A DNA stretch of 64,000 bases, taken from contig NZ_LT629796.1 of assembly GCF_900106065.1 (NCBI RefSeq), positions 5,363,501-5,427,500 of the forward strand, read 5' to 3'. Made by a program: the position numbers and the translations under genes. Positions 8,201 through 17,663 of this stretch are shown one piece after another. Position 1 is the stretch's first letter; every line of letters starts with the position of its first letter. The notes beneath the pieces were generated by a model. That model was not told the DNA's origin. It made no database searches and saw nothing but the letters and a program-made list of their open reading frames with translations. Origin of the DNA: Pseudomonas mandelii. GTDB taxonomy: Bacteria > Pseudomonadota > Gammaproteobacteria > Pseudomonadales > Pseudomonadaceae.

Positions 8201-8252
8201 AAAAGCTTGTTGAGCACCAGAAAACCCCCTGTGAGCACAGGGGGCAAGCGGA

Positions 8253-10145
8253 TTACTTCTGCGCAGTCTTGTTGTCCCAACTCGGAATCTTGAACACCCA
8301 GAACGATCCGCCCTGAGCCACCGGTTTGGTCAGCTCGGCCATGTCACCGCCCCACAACGGCACCGCACCGCCGTAACCGACGGTCACGCCGACGTATTGC
8401 TCGCCGTCCTGTTCCCAGGTGATCGGCGGCGAGACGATGCCGCTGCCGGTCTGGAACTTCCACAGCTCAGCGCCGGTTTTCGCGTCGAACGCCTTGAGGA
8501 AACCGTCGCCGGTGCCGGTAAACACCAGGTTGCCTTTGGTGGCCAATACGCCGGCCCATAGCGGCAGCGCTTCCTTGTGTTCCCAAATCACTTTGCCAGT
8601 GGTGGGGTTCATGGCGCGCAGGGAGCCGACGTGATCGTCGTACATGCGCTTGATGCGGAAACCCATGCCCAGATAGGCCGAGCCCTTCTTGTAGTTGACC
8701 TCTTCGGTCCAGTATTCCTCTTTCCACTGGTTGCCCGGAATGTAGAACAGCCCGGTGTCCTGGCTGTACGCCATCGGGTTCCAGTTCTTGCCGCCGAGGA
8801 ACGGCGGCGACACTTCCACTGACTTGCCCTTGGTCTCGCCCGGCAAAGGTTTGGCCGGACGCTGGCCTGGATTTTCCACCGGTTTGCCGGTCTTGAGGTC
8901 GATGTGGCTGGCCCAGGTGATGTTGTCGACGAAGGGGAATGCGTTCTGCAATTTGCCGTTGTTGCGATCGACCACGTAGAAGAAACCGTTGCGGTCCGCG
9001 TGGCCGGTGGCCTTGATCGTTTTGCCGTCCTTGTCCTTGTAATCGAACAGCACCAGTTCGTTGTTGCCGGAGAAATCCCAGGCATCGTTTGGCGTGTGCT
9101 GGTAGAACCATTTCACCTCGCCGGTGCTCGGGTCGACGCCGACCTGGCCAGAAGTGTAGAGGCTGTCATAGTCGTGGGGGTTGCCATCCTTGGCGGTGCG
9201 CGCCCAGGTATTCCATGGGCCGGGGTTGCCGGCGCCGACGATGATGGTGTTGGTGTCCGGATCGAAACTGGCGCTCTGCCAAGGGGCACCGCCGCCGTGG
9301 CTCCAGGCTTCGACCTTGCCGGTTTCGGTGGTCGGGTCATCCGGCCAGGACGGTGCCTTGACGTCGCCGGTGGTGGTGCTGTCCTTGCCGTTCAGCCGGC
9401 CCATGTGGCCTTCGACGAAGGGCCGCATCCAGACTTCTTCACCCGTATCGGGGTCGCGCGCAAACAGCTGGCCGACCACGCCGAACTCATCGCCGGAGCT
9501 GCCGTGAATCAGCAGTACCTTGCCGGTGGTCTTGTCTTTGATCAGCACCGGGGCGCCGGTCATGGTGTAGCCAGCGGCGTGATCGCCGAACTTCTTGTTC
9601 CACACCACCTTTCCGGTGTTCTTGTCCAGGGCGACCAGGCGCGCATCGAGGGTGCCGAAGTAGATCTTGTCGCCAAAGATCGCCGCCCCGCGATTGACCA
9701 CATCGCAGCACGGACGAATGTTGTCCGGCAGGCGATGGTTGTAGGTCCACAGGCGCTTGCCGGTCTTGGCATCCAGGGCGAATACCCGCGAGTAGGAACC
9801 GGTGACGTAGACCACACCGTCACTGACGATGGCCTGGGATTCCTGGCCGCGCTGCTTCTCATCGCCGAACGAATAGGACCAGGCCGGCGTCAGCTTGAAC
9901 ACGTTCTTGTCGTTGACCTGAGCCAACGGGCTCCAGCGTTGAGCGTTGGTGCCCATGCCGTATTGCAGCACGTCCTTGGTGGTCAGGTGATCGTTGGCAA
10001 TGTCTTCCCACGTCACGTTGCGGGTGGGCGTGGCCGGAGCGGTTGCGGCGTGACTTGCAGCACTCAGGGACAGGCTGCCCACCAGCAGAAAAGCCTGCAC
10101 GGCGATAGACAGAGGGGAAAGGGCGGGTAGCGATCTTATTGTCAT
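8253..10145 (-). CDS. pedE: Quinoprotein alcohol dehydrogenase, Ca-dependent type (PedE/ExaA/QedH)
   Basis: The 630-residue periplasmic PQQ enzyme oxidises short alcohols and aldehydes and passes electrons to cytochrome c550. The signal peptide ends near ASHAATA. Diagnostic features are the vicinal disulfide pair Cys146-Cys147 (RPCCDVV), active-site Glu220 (GDEFGVVG), Asn308 (GAGNPG) and catalytic Asp357 in WDFSGNNE. The residue two after the aspartate is Ser359, the calcium-type signature, in contrast to the second dehydrogenase at 13729. Propeller tryptophan-docking blades recur throughout. The start at 10145 was chosen for the signal peptide. It is divergent from the cytochrome gene, with a shared regulator box at 10282. 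Confidence 0.95.
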   Translation of the reverse strand: MTIRSLPALSPLSIAVQAFLLVGSLSLSAASHAATAPATPTRNVTWEDIANDHLTTKDVLQYGMGTNAQRWSPLAQVNDKNVFKLTPAWSYSFGDEKQRGQESQAIVSDGVVYVTGSYSRVFALDAKTGKRLWTYNHRLPDNIRPCCDVVNRGAAIFGDKIYFGTLDARLVALDKNTGKVVWNKKFGDHAAGYTMTGAPVLIKDKTTGKVLLIHGSSGDEFGVVGQLFARDPDTGEEVWMRPFVEGHMGRLNGKDSTTTGDVKAPSWPDDPTTETGKVEAWSHGGGAPWQSASFDPDTNTIIVGAGNPGPWNTWARTAKDGNPHDYDSLYTSGQVGVDPSTGEVKWFYQHTPNDAWDFSGNNELVLFDYKDKDGKTIKATGHADRNGFFYVVDRNNGKLQNAFPFVDNITWASHIDLKTGKPVENPGQRPAKPLPGETKGKSVEVSPPFLGGKNWNPMAYSQDTGLFYIPGNQWKEEYWTEEVNYKKGSAYLGMGFRIKRMYDDHVGSLRAMNPTTGKVIWEHKEALPLWAGVLATKGNLVFTGTGDGFLKAFDAKTGAELWKFQTGSGIVSPPITWEQDGEQYVGVTVGYGGAVPLWGGDMAELTKPVAQGGSFWVFKIPSWDNKTAQK

Positions 10146-10281
10146 GGTTGCGGTTCCCAGTGGAGGTTTTGGCCTGCACAGGGTGGTGCGCCCGGCCGGT
10201 TGCCGGATACGGAAAAAGTCCCGCTGTGGCCGGGAAGACTTCCCGAACGGCACCTGATTTGGGTGTGCGTCACAAGCCCTA

Positions 10282-10296
10282 CTACCAAGGGACTAG
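10282..10296. promoter_or_regulatory. Putative ped-locus regulator box 3 (CTACCAAGGGACTAG)
   Basis: CTACCAAGGGACTAG lies in the 254-bp divergent space between pedE (137 bases away) and the cytochrome gene (104 bases away). It matches box 4 before pedH at 13 of 15 positions. The ends CTA and TAG are symmetric, as expected for a dimeric LuxR-type regulator. Confidence 0.65.
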
Positions 10297-10399
10297 ACGG
10301 CGGCCACCAAAGCAGCATGGGGATTGTGCGAAGCCCGTACCAAGATGGGTGCCATAGCCTCTTCAAAGAGGTTTTGCGTGCAATCTTGAGGGCATAACA

Positions 10400-10861
10400 A
10401 TGACAACAAAACGCAACGCCTTGCTCGTTGCCGGACTGCTGGCCGGTTTTATCAGTGCAGGCTCCGTCTGGGCCCACGGCAACGTGGTACCGCAGGCGAT
10501 CGCCACCCCAGGCTTGACCCCGATCAAGGACGCCGGCGTGCAGGTGGATGCCGACGGTTGGGCGGCGGTGAATCCGTATCGCGCCTCCCCGGAACATGAG
10601 AAAGCCGTGGAAATCGGTTCATCGGCCTATAACCAGAACTGCGCCGCTTGTCATGGCCTGGAAGCCAAGTCCGGCGGCATCGCCCCCGATTTGCGCATGC
10701 TCGATGTTGGCGAAGCGGGGGATGAATGGTTCGTCGAACGCGTGCGTCACGGCGCTGTGCGCGATGGTCGGGTCTACATGCCTAAAATGGCCGATTACCT
10801 GAGTCAGGAAGCTCTGTGGGCTGTGCGCACCTACCTGGACACTGTTCGCGTCGAGGAGTAA
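10400..10861 (+). CDS. pedF: Cytochrome c-550 PedF
   Basis: The 153-residue monohaem c-type cytochrome is exported by a signal peptide ending near SVWAHG. The haem motif is CAACH (Cys81, Cys84, His85); Met127 or Met130 in YMPKM is the likely axial ligand. It accepts electrons from the quinoprotein alcohol dehydrogenases (ExaB role in P. aeruginosa). It begins a plus-strand group with the PedG-like, SoxYZ-like and metallohydrolase genes, the next start lying 3 bases after its stop. It is divergent from pedE. Confidence 0.93.
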   Translation: MTTKRNALLVAGLLAGFISAGSVWAHGNVVPQAIATPGLTPIKDAGVQVDADGWAAVNPYRASPEHEKAVEIGSSAYNQNCAACHGLEAKSGGIAPDLRMLDVGEAGDEWFVERVRHGAVRDGRVYMPKMADYLSQEALWAVRTYLDTVRVEE

Positions 10862-10864
10862 CCC

Positions 10865-11743
10865 ATGCGCCTGCTCGCTGTGTTGATCAGCGCTGTGTTG
10901 CTGTGCTGCCAGATCGTGCAGGCGCAGGTCCGTACCTATGACGAAATGATCGCTGCCGGGGAGTTGAAAGTGGCGGTCTACAAGGACTTCGCCCCCTACA
11001 GTTTTGAAGACGCCGGCCAGCCTCGCGGGGTTGATGTCGAGCTCGCCGGAGCCTTGGCCAAAGCGCTGGGCGTGCGCCTGACGCTGATCTGGGCGCCCGC
11101 CGGCGAGAAGCTCGATGACGACCTGCGCGACTACATCTGGCGGGCCAGCCAGTTGCATGATCTGCAACTGGCCGACCTGATGATGCGCGTGCCGTATGAC
11201 CGCGATTACGCGCAAAAACGTAACGAACTGGGTGAGCTGGAAAACGGCCATGTGGTGATGTTCGGGCCGTACCAGAACGAACAATGGCAGGTCGCCTATG
11301 ATCGCCGCCGTCTCGACAAGGTAGGCAGCGTCGCCGTGTTCGAACACCATCCGATTGGCGTCGAAGTCGACAGCGTGCCGTCGTTCTACCTGACGTCGGT
11401 ATTTAACGGCATGCTCGCCGGCAAAACCCACCACTATCCCGGTGTACCGCAAGCCTTCGCCGCGATGAAGGCCGGTGAAGTCGATGCGGTGATGGCCATG
11501 CGTGGCGAGATCGACTGGCAAGTTCACCAAGCCAACGATCCACAAGTGGCGCTGGCGCAAAACGCTTACCCGAACATGGGCAAGCAACTCTGGGAGATCG
11601 GCATGGCGGTGCATGAAAGCAACCGGCAACTGGCCTATGCCGTGGAAGAGGCGCTGGAGGGCTTGATCCGTGAAGGGGCGGTCAACACCATTTACGGTCA
11701 TTACGGCCTGCGCTATGACGTGCCCGAGATGTACCAACCGTGA
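10865..11743 (+). CDS. pedG: Quinoprotein-associated periplasmic binding protein (PedG/MoxJ-like)
   Basis: The 292-residue exported protein has a cleavable signal (MRLLAVLISAVLLCCQIVQA) and a family-3 solute-binding fold, opening with YDEMIAAGELKVAVYKDFAPY and later RGVDVELAGALAKALGV. Relatives occur only beside PQQ alcohol or methanol dehydrogenases; MoxJ of methylotrophs is needed for active dehydrogenase. A maturation or interaction role in the periplasm is therefore more likely than nutrient uptake, and there is no importer partner nearby. It is coupled to the next gene by a GTGA overlap. Confidence 0.88.
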   Translation: MRLLAVLISAVLLCCQIVQAQVRTYDEMIAAGELKVAVYKDFAPYSFEDAGQPRGVDVELAGALAKALGVRLTLIWAPAGEKLDDDLRDYIWRASQLHDLQLADLMMRVPYDRDYAQKRNELGELENGHVVMFGPYQNEQWQVAYDRRRLDKVGSVAVFEHHPIGVEVDSVPSFYLTSVFNGMLAGKTHHYPGVPQAFAAMKAGEVDAVMAMRGEIDWQVHQANDPQVALAQNAYPNMGKQLWEIGMAVHESNRQLAYAVEEALEGLIREGAVNTIYGHYGLRYDVPEMYQP

Positions 11744-12501
11744 ACTGGCGAGCGAGTTGCCTGTTGCTCTGCTGGTTGCCCCTGGCGGCGCACGCTGCCG
11801 GTATCGAACCGGGCAAAGACCCGGTGCCCTCGGTGATGTGGGCCTTCTACCACAAGCAGATGCTCGGCAATGCACCGTTCGTATTCGATGACCGGGTCAA
11901 GCTGCTGGCGCCGCCGTTCGCCGAAGATGCCCGGCAAGTGCCATTGGAAATCGACGCCCGGGCGTTCAAAGGCGAGGTGGTAAAAATCCTCGCTTGGGCG
12001 GAACTCAATCCGCTGCCGAAAATAGTCGATTTCCAACCGCTGGATCGCGTATTGCCGTGGCTGTCGATCCGCATCCGTATCGAACAAGCCACGCCGTTGC
12101 GCGCGGCGGTGCTGACCCGTGACGGCCTCTGGCATGTCGGCTCGACACTGATCGATGCGGCGGGCGGTGGTTGCACTGCGCCCAGCGTCGTGCGCACCGA
12201 GCCTGGCTGGGAAGAGCACATCGGCGAAGTACTGGGCGGTCGTTATCCACGCGGTGAGTTCAGCCGGGTGCGCTTGCAAGTGGCGCATCCGATGGACAAC
12301 GGCATGGTCAGCGGCATCCCTGAATTCTTTATCAACCATGCTGAACTGCGCGACGGGAACGATCAGCTGCTGGCCCGACTGGAGCTGTTTCCCGCCGTCA
12401 GCGAGAACCCCAACCTGGCCTTCGACATCGAAGGGGCAGGGCAGACGCGCCTGGTGCTGCGCGACAACAGCGGCAATCAATTCGATGCGGCCATACCCTG
12501 A
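11740..12501 (+). CDS. Quinoprotein dehydrogenase-associated SoxYZ-like carrier protein
   Basis: The 253-residue exported protein (signal ending AAHAAG) joins a SoxY-like region to a SoxZ-like immunoglobulin-type region (residues about 155-253). The carrier cysteine is in AGGGCTAP (Cys145), mid-chain rather than at the C-terminus as in classical SoxY. The start is GTG, overlapping the PedG stop. Family knowledge: such fused SoxYZ-like proteins accompany quinoprotein dehydrogenases, always with a SoxH-like metallohydrolase, which is the next gene here. The reaction is unknown; covalent carriage of an intermediate on Cys145 is inferred from the Sox analogy. Confidence 0.85.
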   Translation: MNWRASCLLLCWLPLAAHAAGIEPGKDPVPSVMWAFYHKQMLGNAPFVFDDRVKLLAPPFAEDARQVPLEIDARAFKGEVVKILAWAELNPLPKIVDFQPLDRVLPWLSIRIRIEQATPLRAAVLTRDGLWHVGSTLIDAAGGGCTAPSVVRTEPGWEEHIGEVLGGRYPRGEFSRVRLQVAHPMDNGMVSGIPEFFINHAELRDGNDQLLARLELFPAVSENPNLAFDIEGAGQTRLVLRDNSGNQFDAAIP

Positions 12502-12517
12502 CCCCAAGGAGCGCGTG

Positions 12518-13456
12518 ATGCGCTGGATGCTGCTGTTGTTCATGAGCCTGAGCCTGCCGGTCCTGGCGGACCTCGACTATGTGCTCAAGCCCCGGCAAAT
12601 CGCCGAAGACACCTGGCTGCTCGAAGGCAGCACCGACAATTTCGCCAAGGCCAACGGCGGCAACATCGTCAATACCGCGTTCATCGTCACTGACCGCGGG
12701 GTGGTGGTGATCGACACCGGGCCGTCCAGGCGCTACGGCGAAGCGATGCGCAAAGCCATCGCCGCGACCACTGATAAACCGGTGATTGAGGTGTTGCTGA
12801 CCCATCACCACCCGGACCATGTGCTGGGCAACCAGGCCTTCAGCGACGTGCCAATCGGTGCGTTGGCCGGCACCACCGAGCTGTTGCATCGGCAGGGTGA
12901 CGCCATGGCCGAAAATATGTATCGACTGGTGGGGGACTGGATGCGCGGCACCGAAGTGCTGCTGCCGACCCGGACGCTGGAGCCTGGCGTATTGAATTTT
13001 GGGAATCACGATCTGCGCCTGCTGAGCCTGGGTGGGCACACCGGTGCGGATCTGGCTATTCTCGACCAGAGAACCGGCGTGCTGTTTGCCGGGGACCTGG
13101 TGTTTTATCAAAGGGCGCTGACCACGCCCAACAGTCCGGGGCTGTCGGTGTGGCTGGCGGACATCGCCACGCTACAAGGCCTGCCGTGGACGCTGATCGT
13201 GCCCGGCCATGGACCGGTGGCCACGGACACAAAACCGTTCGAGCAAATGCGCGACTACCTCACCTGGCTCGATCAGCTCATGCGCGACGGCGCCGCCAAT
13301 GGCAGTGACATGAGTGAGATGATCCGCAGCCCCATTCCCGAGCGGTTTGCTGGCATCAGCCTGAGTCGCTATGAGCTGATTCGCAGCGTCAGTCATCTGT
13401 ATCCGCGCTATGAGCGCGCGCAGATGACCCGAGTCGATTCCACCGCAAACAAATGA
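12518..13456 (+). CDS. Quinoprotein relay system zinc metallohydrolase
   Basis: The 312-residue metallo-beta-lactamase-fold protein has a short signal peptide (MRWMLLLFMSLSLPVLA) and the metal-binding motif THHHPDHVLGN (His96, His98, Asp100, His101), further ligands in LGGHTGAD and GDLVF, and PGHGPV. It resembles SoxH-type hydrolases. It follows the SoxYZ-like carrier by 16 bases and probably acts on a carrier-bound substrate in the periplasm. The start at 12518 was chosen for the signal peptide and the AAGGAGCGCG site; an earlier in-frame ATG at 12155 lies inside the previous gene. Confidence 0.87.
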   Translation: MRWMLLLFMSLSLPVLADLDYVLKPRQIAEDTWLLEGSTDNFAKANGGNIVNTAFIVTDRGVVVIDTGPSRRYGEAMRKAIAATTDKPVIEVLLTHHHPDHVLGNQAFSDVPIGALAGTTELLHRQGDAMAENMYRLVGDWMRGTEVLLPTRTLEPGVLNFGNHDLRLLSLGGHTGADLAILDQRTGVLFAGDLVFYQRALTTPNSPGLSVWLADIATLQGLPWTLIVPGHGPVATDTKPFEQMRDYLTWLDQLMRDGAANGSDMSEMIRSPIPERFAGISLSRYELIRSVSHLYPRYERAQMTRVDSTANK

Positions 13457-13470
13457 CCCACACACTTTTT

Positions 13471-13564
13471 TGTGGGAGCGAGCCTGCTCGCGAAAGCAGT
13501 GTGTCGATTGACAATAATCTTGCCTGACACGGCGCCTTCGCGAGCAGGCTCGCTCCCACAGGGG
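13471..13564. repeat. REPIN upstream of pedH
   Basis: Two inverted TGTGGGAGCGAGCCTGCTCGCGA copies are separated by about 40 bases, between the metallohydrolase gene and the pedH promoter box. Confidence 0.9.
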
Positions 13565-13607
13565 CCGGTGTCGACCTACATAACCGGTGTTCATCTGCTC
13601 CGACCCG

Positions 13608-13622
13608 CTACTAAGGAACTAG
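13608..13622 (+). promoter_or_regulatory. Putative ped-locus regulator box 4 (CTACTAAGGAACTAG)
   Basis: CTACTAAGGAACTAG lies 107 bases upstream of the pedH start. It shares 13 of 15 positions with the box between pedE and pedF and has symmetric CTA and TAG ends. Confidence 0.65.
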
Positions 13623-13728
13623 CAATCTCCACACTGCGGGCAATTGTTGCGAGGGCGGCGGCGCCCAAGAATCTGCACCAGACCGGGAAAATTTCCCGGG
13701 TATAACAAAAACCGCAGAGGCAGCCGTC

Positions 13729-15507
13729 ATGACCCAACCCGCACGTCGCCAACCCTTCGTCTTGAGCCTGTTGCTCAGTGCCATGCTGTTGTCCGGCCAG
13801 GCATTGGCCGGCGTCACCGACCAGGACATTCTCCAGGACCCCAAGAACCCGGAGCAGATCGTCACCAACGGTCTGGGCGTCCAGGGTCAGCGCTACAGCC
13901 CGCTGGACACCCTCAACGTCAGTAACGTGAAGGACTTGCGCCCGGTCTGGGCGTTCTCCTTTGGCGGGGAAAAACAGCGCGGTCAGCAAGCACAGCCGAT
14001 GATCAAGGACGGCGTGATGTACATGACCGGTTCCTACTCGCGGGTGTTCGCCGTGGATGCACGCACCGGCAAGAAACTCTGGCAATACGATGCGCGCCTG
14101 CCCGATGACATCCGTCCTTGCTGTGATGTGATCAACCGTGGCGTTGCGCTGTACGGCGACCTGGTGTTCTTCGGCACCCTCGACGCCAAGCTTGTGGCCC
14201 TGAACAAGGACACCGGTAAAGTGGTCTGGAGCAAGAAAGTTGCCGACCACAAAGAAGGTTATTCGATCAGCGCCGCGCCGCTGGTCATCAACGGCAAACT
14301 GATCACGGGCGTGGCCGGTGGCGAATTCGGCGTGGTCGGCAAGATCGAAGCCTACGACCCGAAAAACGGCGATCTGCTGTGGACCCGACCTACCGTCGAA
14401 GGCCACATGGGTTACACCTACAAGGACGGCAAAGCGGTAGAGAACGGTATCTCCGGCGGTGAAGCCGGCAAGACCTGGCCCGGCGATCTCTGGAAAACCG
14501 GCGGCGCGGCGCCTTGGCTCGGCGGTTACTACGACCCGGAAACCAACCTGCTGCTGTTCGGCACCGGCAACCCGGCGCCGTGGAACTCGCACCTGCGTCC
14601 TGGCGACAACCTCTACTCGTCGTCGCGCCTGGCGCTCAACCCGGACGACGGCACCATCAAATGGCACTTCCAGAGCACGCCTCACGACGGTTGGGACTAT
14701 GACGGCGTGAACGAGCTGGTGTCGTTCAACTACACCGAAGGCGGCAAAGAAATCAAAGCCGCCGCCACCGCTGACCGTAACGGTTTCTTCTACGTGCTGG
14801 ACCGCACCAACGGCAAATTCATCCGTGGCTTCCCGTTCGTGGACAAGATCACCTGGGCCACGGGCCTGGATAAAGAGGGCCGGCCGATCTACAACGAAGC
14901 CAGCCGCCCTGGCGCACCGGGCACCGAAGCCAAAGGCAGTTCGGTGTTCGTCGCCCCGGCGTTCCTCGGCGCGAAAAACTGGATGCCGATGGCCTACAAC
15001 AAGGACACCGGACTGTTCTACGTGCCGTCCAACGAGTGGGGCATGGACATCTGGAACGAAGGCATCGCCTACAAGAAAGGCGCGGCGTTCCTCGGTGCAG
15101 GCTTCACCATCAAGCCGTTGAACGAAGACTACATCGGTGTGCTGCGTGCCATCGATCCGAAGACCGGCAAGGAAGTCTGGCGCCACAAGAACTTCGCGCC
15201 GCTGTGGGGCGGGGTGCTGACCACCAAGGGCAACCTGGTGTTCACTGGTACGCCGGAAGGTTTCCTGCAGGCGTTCAACGCCAAGACCGGCGAGAAAGTC
15301 TGGGAATTCCAGACCGGCTCCGGCGTCCTCGGCTCGCCTGTGACCTGGGAAATGGACGGCGAACAATACGTTTCGGTGCTGTCCGGCTGGGGTGGCGCCG
15401 TGCCGTTGTGGGGCGGCGAAGTAGCCAAGCGCATCAAGGACTTCAACCAGGGCGGGATGCTCTGGACCTTCAAGCTGCCCAAAGACCTCGTCGTGGCCAA
15501 ACACTAA
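13729..15507 (+). CDS. pedH: Quinoprotein alcohol dehydrogenase, lanthanide-dependent type (PedH)
   Basis: The 592-residue periplasmic PQQ enzyme has a signal peptide ending near GQALAG, vicinal Cys131-Cys132 (RPCCDVI), Glu199 (GGEFGVVG), Asn281 (GTGNPAPW) and catalytic Asp323 in GWDYDGVNE. The residue two further on is Asp325. This extra aspartate is the known marker of lanthanide-dependent quinoproteins (XoxF, PedH), and the position equals that reported for P. putida PedH. It lacks an insert present in pedE around residues 255-275. It probably needs rare-earth ions and PQQ and donates electrons to the same cytochrome c550. Its own regulator box lies upstream, and the aldehyde dehydrogenase follows. 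Confidence 0.95.
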   Translation: MTQPARRQPFVLSLLLSAMLLSGQALAGVTDQDILQDPKNPEQIVTNGLGVQGQRYSPLDTLNVSNVKDLRPVWAFSFGGEKQRGQQAQPMIKDGVMYMTGSYSRVFAVDARTGKKLWQYDARLPDDIRPCCDVINRGVALYGDLVFFGTLDAKLVALNKDTGKVVWSKKVADHKEGYSISAAPLVINGKLITGVAGGEFGVVGKIEAYDPKNGDLLWTRPTVEGHMGYTYKDGKAVENGISGGEAGKTWPGDLWKTGGAAPWLGGYYDPETNLLLFGTGNPAPWNSHLRPGDNLYSSSRLALNPDDGTIKWHFQSTPHDGWDYDGVNELVSFNYTEGGKEIKAAATADRNGFFYVLDRTNGKFIRGFPFVDKITWATGLDKEGRPIYNEASRPGAPGTEAKGSSVFVAPAFLGAKNWMPMAYNKDTGLFYVPSNEWGMDIWNEGIAYKKGAAFLGAGFTIKPLNEDYIGVLRAIDPKTGKEVWRHKNFAPLWGGVLTTKGNLVFTGTPEGFLQAFNAKTGEKVWEFQTGSGVLGSPVTWEMDGEQYVSVLSGWGGAVPLWGGEVAKRIKDFNQGGMLWTFKLPKDLVVAKH

Positions 15508-15523
15508 CCCTGAATCCACTGCA

Positions 15524-15635
15524 TTGATCGTTCCCACGCTCTGCGTGGGAATGCAGCCCGGGACGCTCTGCGTCCCAAGAGCCGAACGCGGAGCGTCCGT
15601 TGAGGCATTCCCACGCGGAGCGTGGGAACGATCAA
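15524..15635. repeat. 112-bp intergenic inverted-repeat element (TTGATCGTTCCCACGC type)
   Basis: The ends are TTGATCGTTCCCACGCTCTGCG and, inverted, CGCGGAGCGTGGGAACGATCAA. Inside is a second nested pair around GGGACGCTCTGCGTCCC. It is distinct from REPINs and looks like a non-autonomous dispersed repeat common in this genus. Confidence 0.75.
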
Positions 15636-15769
15636 GAACCGAGGCGTTTTCTACGACCAAATAACGAGAGTCCCCCTGCCAACGGCGCATTCGTCTGGCA
15701 CGCGGGGCTCTCTACTATCGGTTCATCGCCTGTTTGCCCGACAGGCATCGACCCAGACAGAGGCCCACC

Positions 15770-17290
15770 ATGATCTACGCACAACCCGGAACACCCGGCG
15801 CCGTCGTTACCTTCAAAGCGCGCTACGGCAATTTCATCGGCGGCGAGTTCGTTGCCCCGGTCAATGGCGAGTACTTCACCAACACCTCGCCGGTCACCGG
15901 TGAAGTCATCGCCGAATTCCCGCGTTCCAACGCCGCCGACATCGAAAAAGCCCTCGACGCTGCCCATGCGGCGGCGGATGCCTGGGGCAAGACCTCGGCC
16001 CAGGATCGCTCGTTGGTGCTGCTGAAAATCGCCGACCGTATCGAACAGAACCTGGAAATCCTCGCTGTCACCGAAACCTGGGACAACGGCAAGGCCGTGC
16101 GCGAGACCCTGAACGCCGACGTGCCGCTGGCCGCCGACCATTTCCGTTATTTCGCCGGCTGCATCCGCGCCCAAGAGGGCGGCGCCGCCGAGATCAACGA
16201 GCTGACCACCGCCTATCACTTCCACGAGCCGCTCGGCGTGGTCGGGCAGATCATCCCGTGGAACTTCCCGCTGCTGATGGCCGCCTGGAAACTCGCCCCG
16301 GCCCTGGCTGCCGGCAACTGCGTGGTGCTCAAACCCGCCGAACAGACACCGCTGTCGATCATGGTCTTCGCCGAGCTGATCGCCGACTTGCTGCCACCCG
16401 GCGTTTTGAACATCGTTCAGGGCTTCGGCCGTGAAGCGGGTGAGGCGCTGGCCACCAGCAAGCGCATCGCCAAGATTGCCTTCACCGGTTCCACGCCGAT
16501 TGGCGCGCACATCATGAAATGCGCGGCCGAGAACATCATTCCAAGCACCGTCGAGCTGGGCGGCAAGTCGCCGAACATCTTCTTCGAAGACATCATGCAA
16601 GCCGAGCCGCAGTTCATCGAGAAGGCCGCTGAAGGCCTGGTGCTGGCGTTCTTCAACCAGGGTGAAGTCTGCACCTGTCCGTCCCGGGCCCTGGTGCAGG
16701 AGTCGATTTACGACGACTTCATGAAAGTGGTGATGACGAAGATCGTCAAGATCAAGCGCGGCAACCCGCTGGACACCGAAACCATGGTCGGCGCACAGGC
16801 GTCCGAGCAGCAATACGACAAGATCCTCTCGTACCTGAAAATTGCCCAGGAGGAGGGTGCCGAACTGCTCACCGGCGGCGCGGCCGAGCGTCTGGAGGGC
16901 GACTTGTCCAGCGGCTATTACATCCAGCCGACCCTGCTCAAGGGCCACAACAAAATGCGCGTGTTCCAGGAAGAAATCTTTGGCCCGGTGGTGGGTATCA
17001 CCACCTTCAAGGACGAAGCCGAAGCTCTGGCGATTGCCAACGACAGCGAGTTCGGTCTCGGCGCCGGCCTGTGGACCCGCGACATCAACCGCGCCTACCG
17101 CATGGGCCGCGCGATCAAGGCCGGGCGGGTCTGGACCAACTGCTACCACCTGTACCCGGCGCATGCGGCGTTCGGTGGCTACAAGAAGTCCGGTGTCGGC
17201 CGTGAAAACCACAAGATGATGCTCGACCATTATCAGCAGACCAAAAACCTGCTGGTGAGCTATGACATCAACCCGATGGGCTTCTTCTGA
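15770..17290 (+). CDS. pedI: NAD-dependent aldehyde dehydrogenase (PedI/ExaC)
   Basis: The 506-residue cytosolic aldehyde dehydrogenase has the cofactor motif FTGSTPIG, general base Glu262 in VELGGKSPN and catalytic Cys301 in [10 protein letters not shown]. It takes the aldehydes made by the quinoprotein enzymes to carboxylic acids. The length matches the ExaC/acetaldehyde dehydrogenase II type. The start at 15770 ([10 protein letters not shown]) is the conserved N-terminus; an upstream ATG at 15734 was rejected. The 112-bp repeat separates it from pedH, and no clear copy of the ped box is found upstream. Confidence 0.93.
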   Translation: MIYAQPGTPGAVVTFKARYGNFIGGEFVAPVNGEYFTNTSPVTGEVIAEFPRSNAADIEKALDAAHAAADAWGKTSAQDRSLVLLKIADRIEQNLEILAVTETWDNGKAVRETLNADVPLAADHFRYFAGCIRAQEGGAAEINELTTAYHFHEPLGVVGQIIPWNFPLLMAAWKLAPALAAGNCVVLKPAEQTPLSIMVFAELIADLLPPGVLNIVQGFGREAGEALATSKRIAKIAFTGSTPIGAHIMKCAAENIIPSTVELGGKSPNIFFEDIMQAEPQFIEKAAEGLVLAFFNQGEVCTCPSRALVQESIYDDFMKVVMTKIVKIKRGNPLDTETMVGAQASEQQYDKILSYLKIAQEEGAELLTGGAAERLEGDLSSGYYIQPTLLKGHNKMRVFQEEIFGPVVGITTFKDEAEALAIANDSEFGLGAGLWTRDINRAYRMGRAIKAGRVWTNCYHLYPAHAAFGGYKKSGVGRENHKMMLDHYQQTKNLLVSYDINPMGFF

Positions 17291-17310
17291 TCCCCTAGGC
17301 ACACCGCAAT

Positions 17311-17405
17311 CCCCTGTGGGAGCGAGCCTGCTCGCGAAGGCGGCCTGGCAGTCAACATCCATGTTGAATGTGCTGGCCTCTTCGCGAGCAGGCTCGCTCC
17401 CACAT
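17311..17405. repeat. REPIN between pedI and pqqA
   Basis: CCCCTGTGGGAGCGAGCCTGCTCGCGAAGG and its inverted partner are separated by about 35 bases. Confidence 0.9.
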
Positions 17406-17538
17406 TGGTTTTTTGTGTGCCTGAAGACCCCCTACCAACGCACGCCGTGACCTCGTTCGAAAGTAGCATTCGGTCGTCTCGCGCCCCGTGCATTAATGGC
17501 TTTACCGGAATGTCCCGGCACAAGAAGAGGATTGACCC

Positions 17539-17610
17539 ATGTGGAATAAACCCGCGTTTACCGATCTGCGCATTGGTTTTGAAGTGACGATGTATTTCGC
17601 CAACCGTTGA
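17539..17610 (+). CDS. pqqA: PQQ precursor peptide PqqA
   Basis: This 23-residue peptide reads [20 protein letters not shown] plus three residues (ANR). It is the ribosomal precursor of pyrroloquinoline quinone. Glu15 and Tyr19, four residues apart in EVTMY, are the residues joined and cut out to make PQQ. A GAAGAGG ribosome site lies about 8 bases before the ATG. It is followed by pqqB, pqqC and pqqE. The upstream region contains CCTACCAACGCAC, a poor match to the ped boxes, so joint regulation with the dehydrogenases is possible but unproven. Confidence 0.95.
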   Translation: MWNKPAFTDLRIGFEVTMYFANR

Positions 17611-17663
17611 TTGTCCACCCGGCCAGCCGTCGCGTTGGCCGGGCCTGCCTTCTGGAGCCTCCC

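Noticed and set aside
10146..10399. Short frames between pedE and pedF considered as a small gene
   Set aside because: No ribosome site, and the space is explained by divergent promoters with the shared box.
13591..15690. A 699-codon open frame opposite pedH
   Set aside because: It is the antisense shadow of a high-GC gene; the plus strand encodes a full quinoprotein with all catalytic motifs.
15632..17362. A 576-codon open frame opposite pedI
   Set aside because: Antisense shadow of the aldehyde dehydrogenase; the translation has no recognisable domain.
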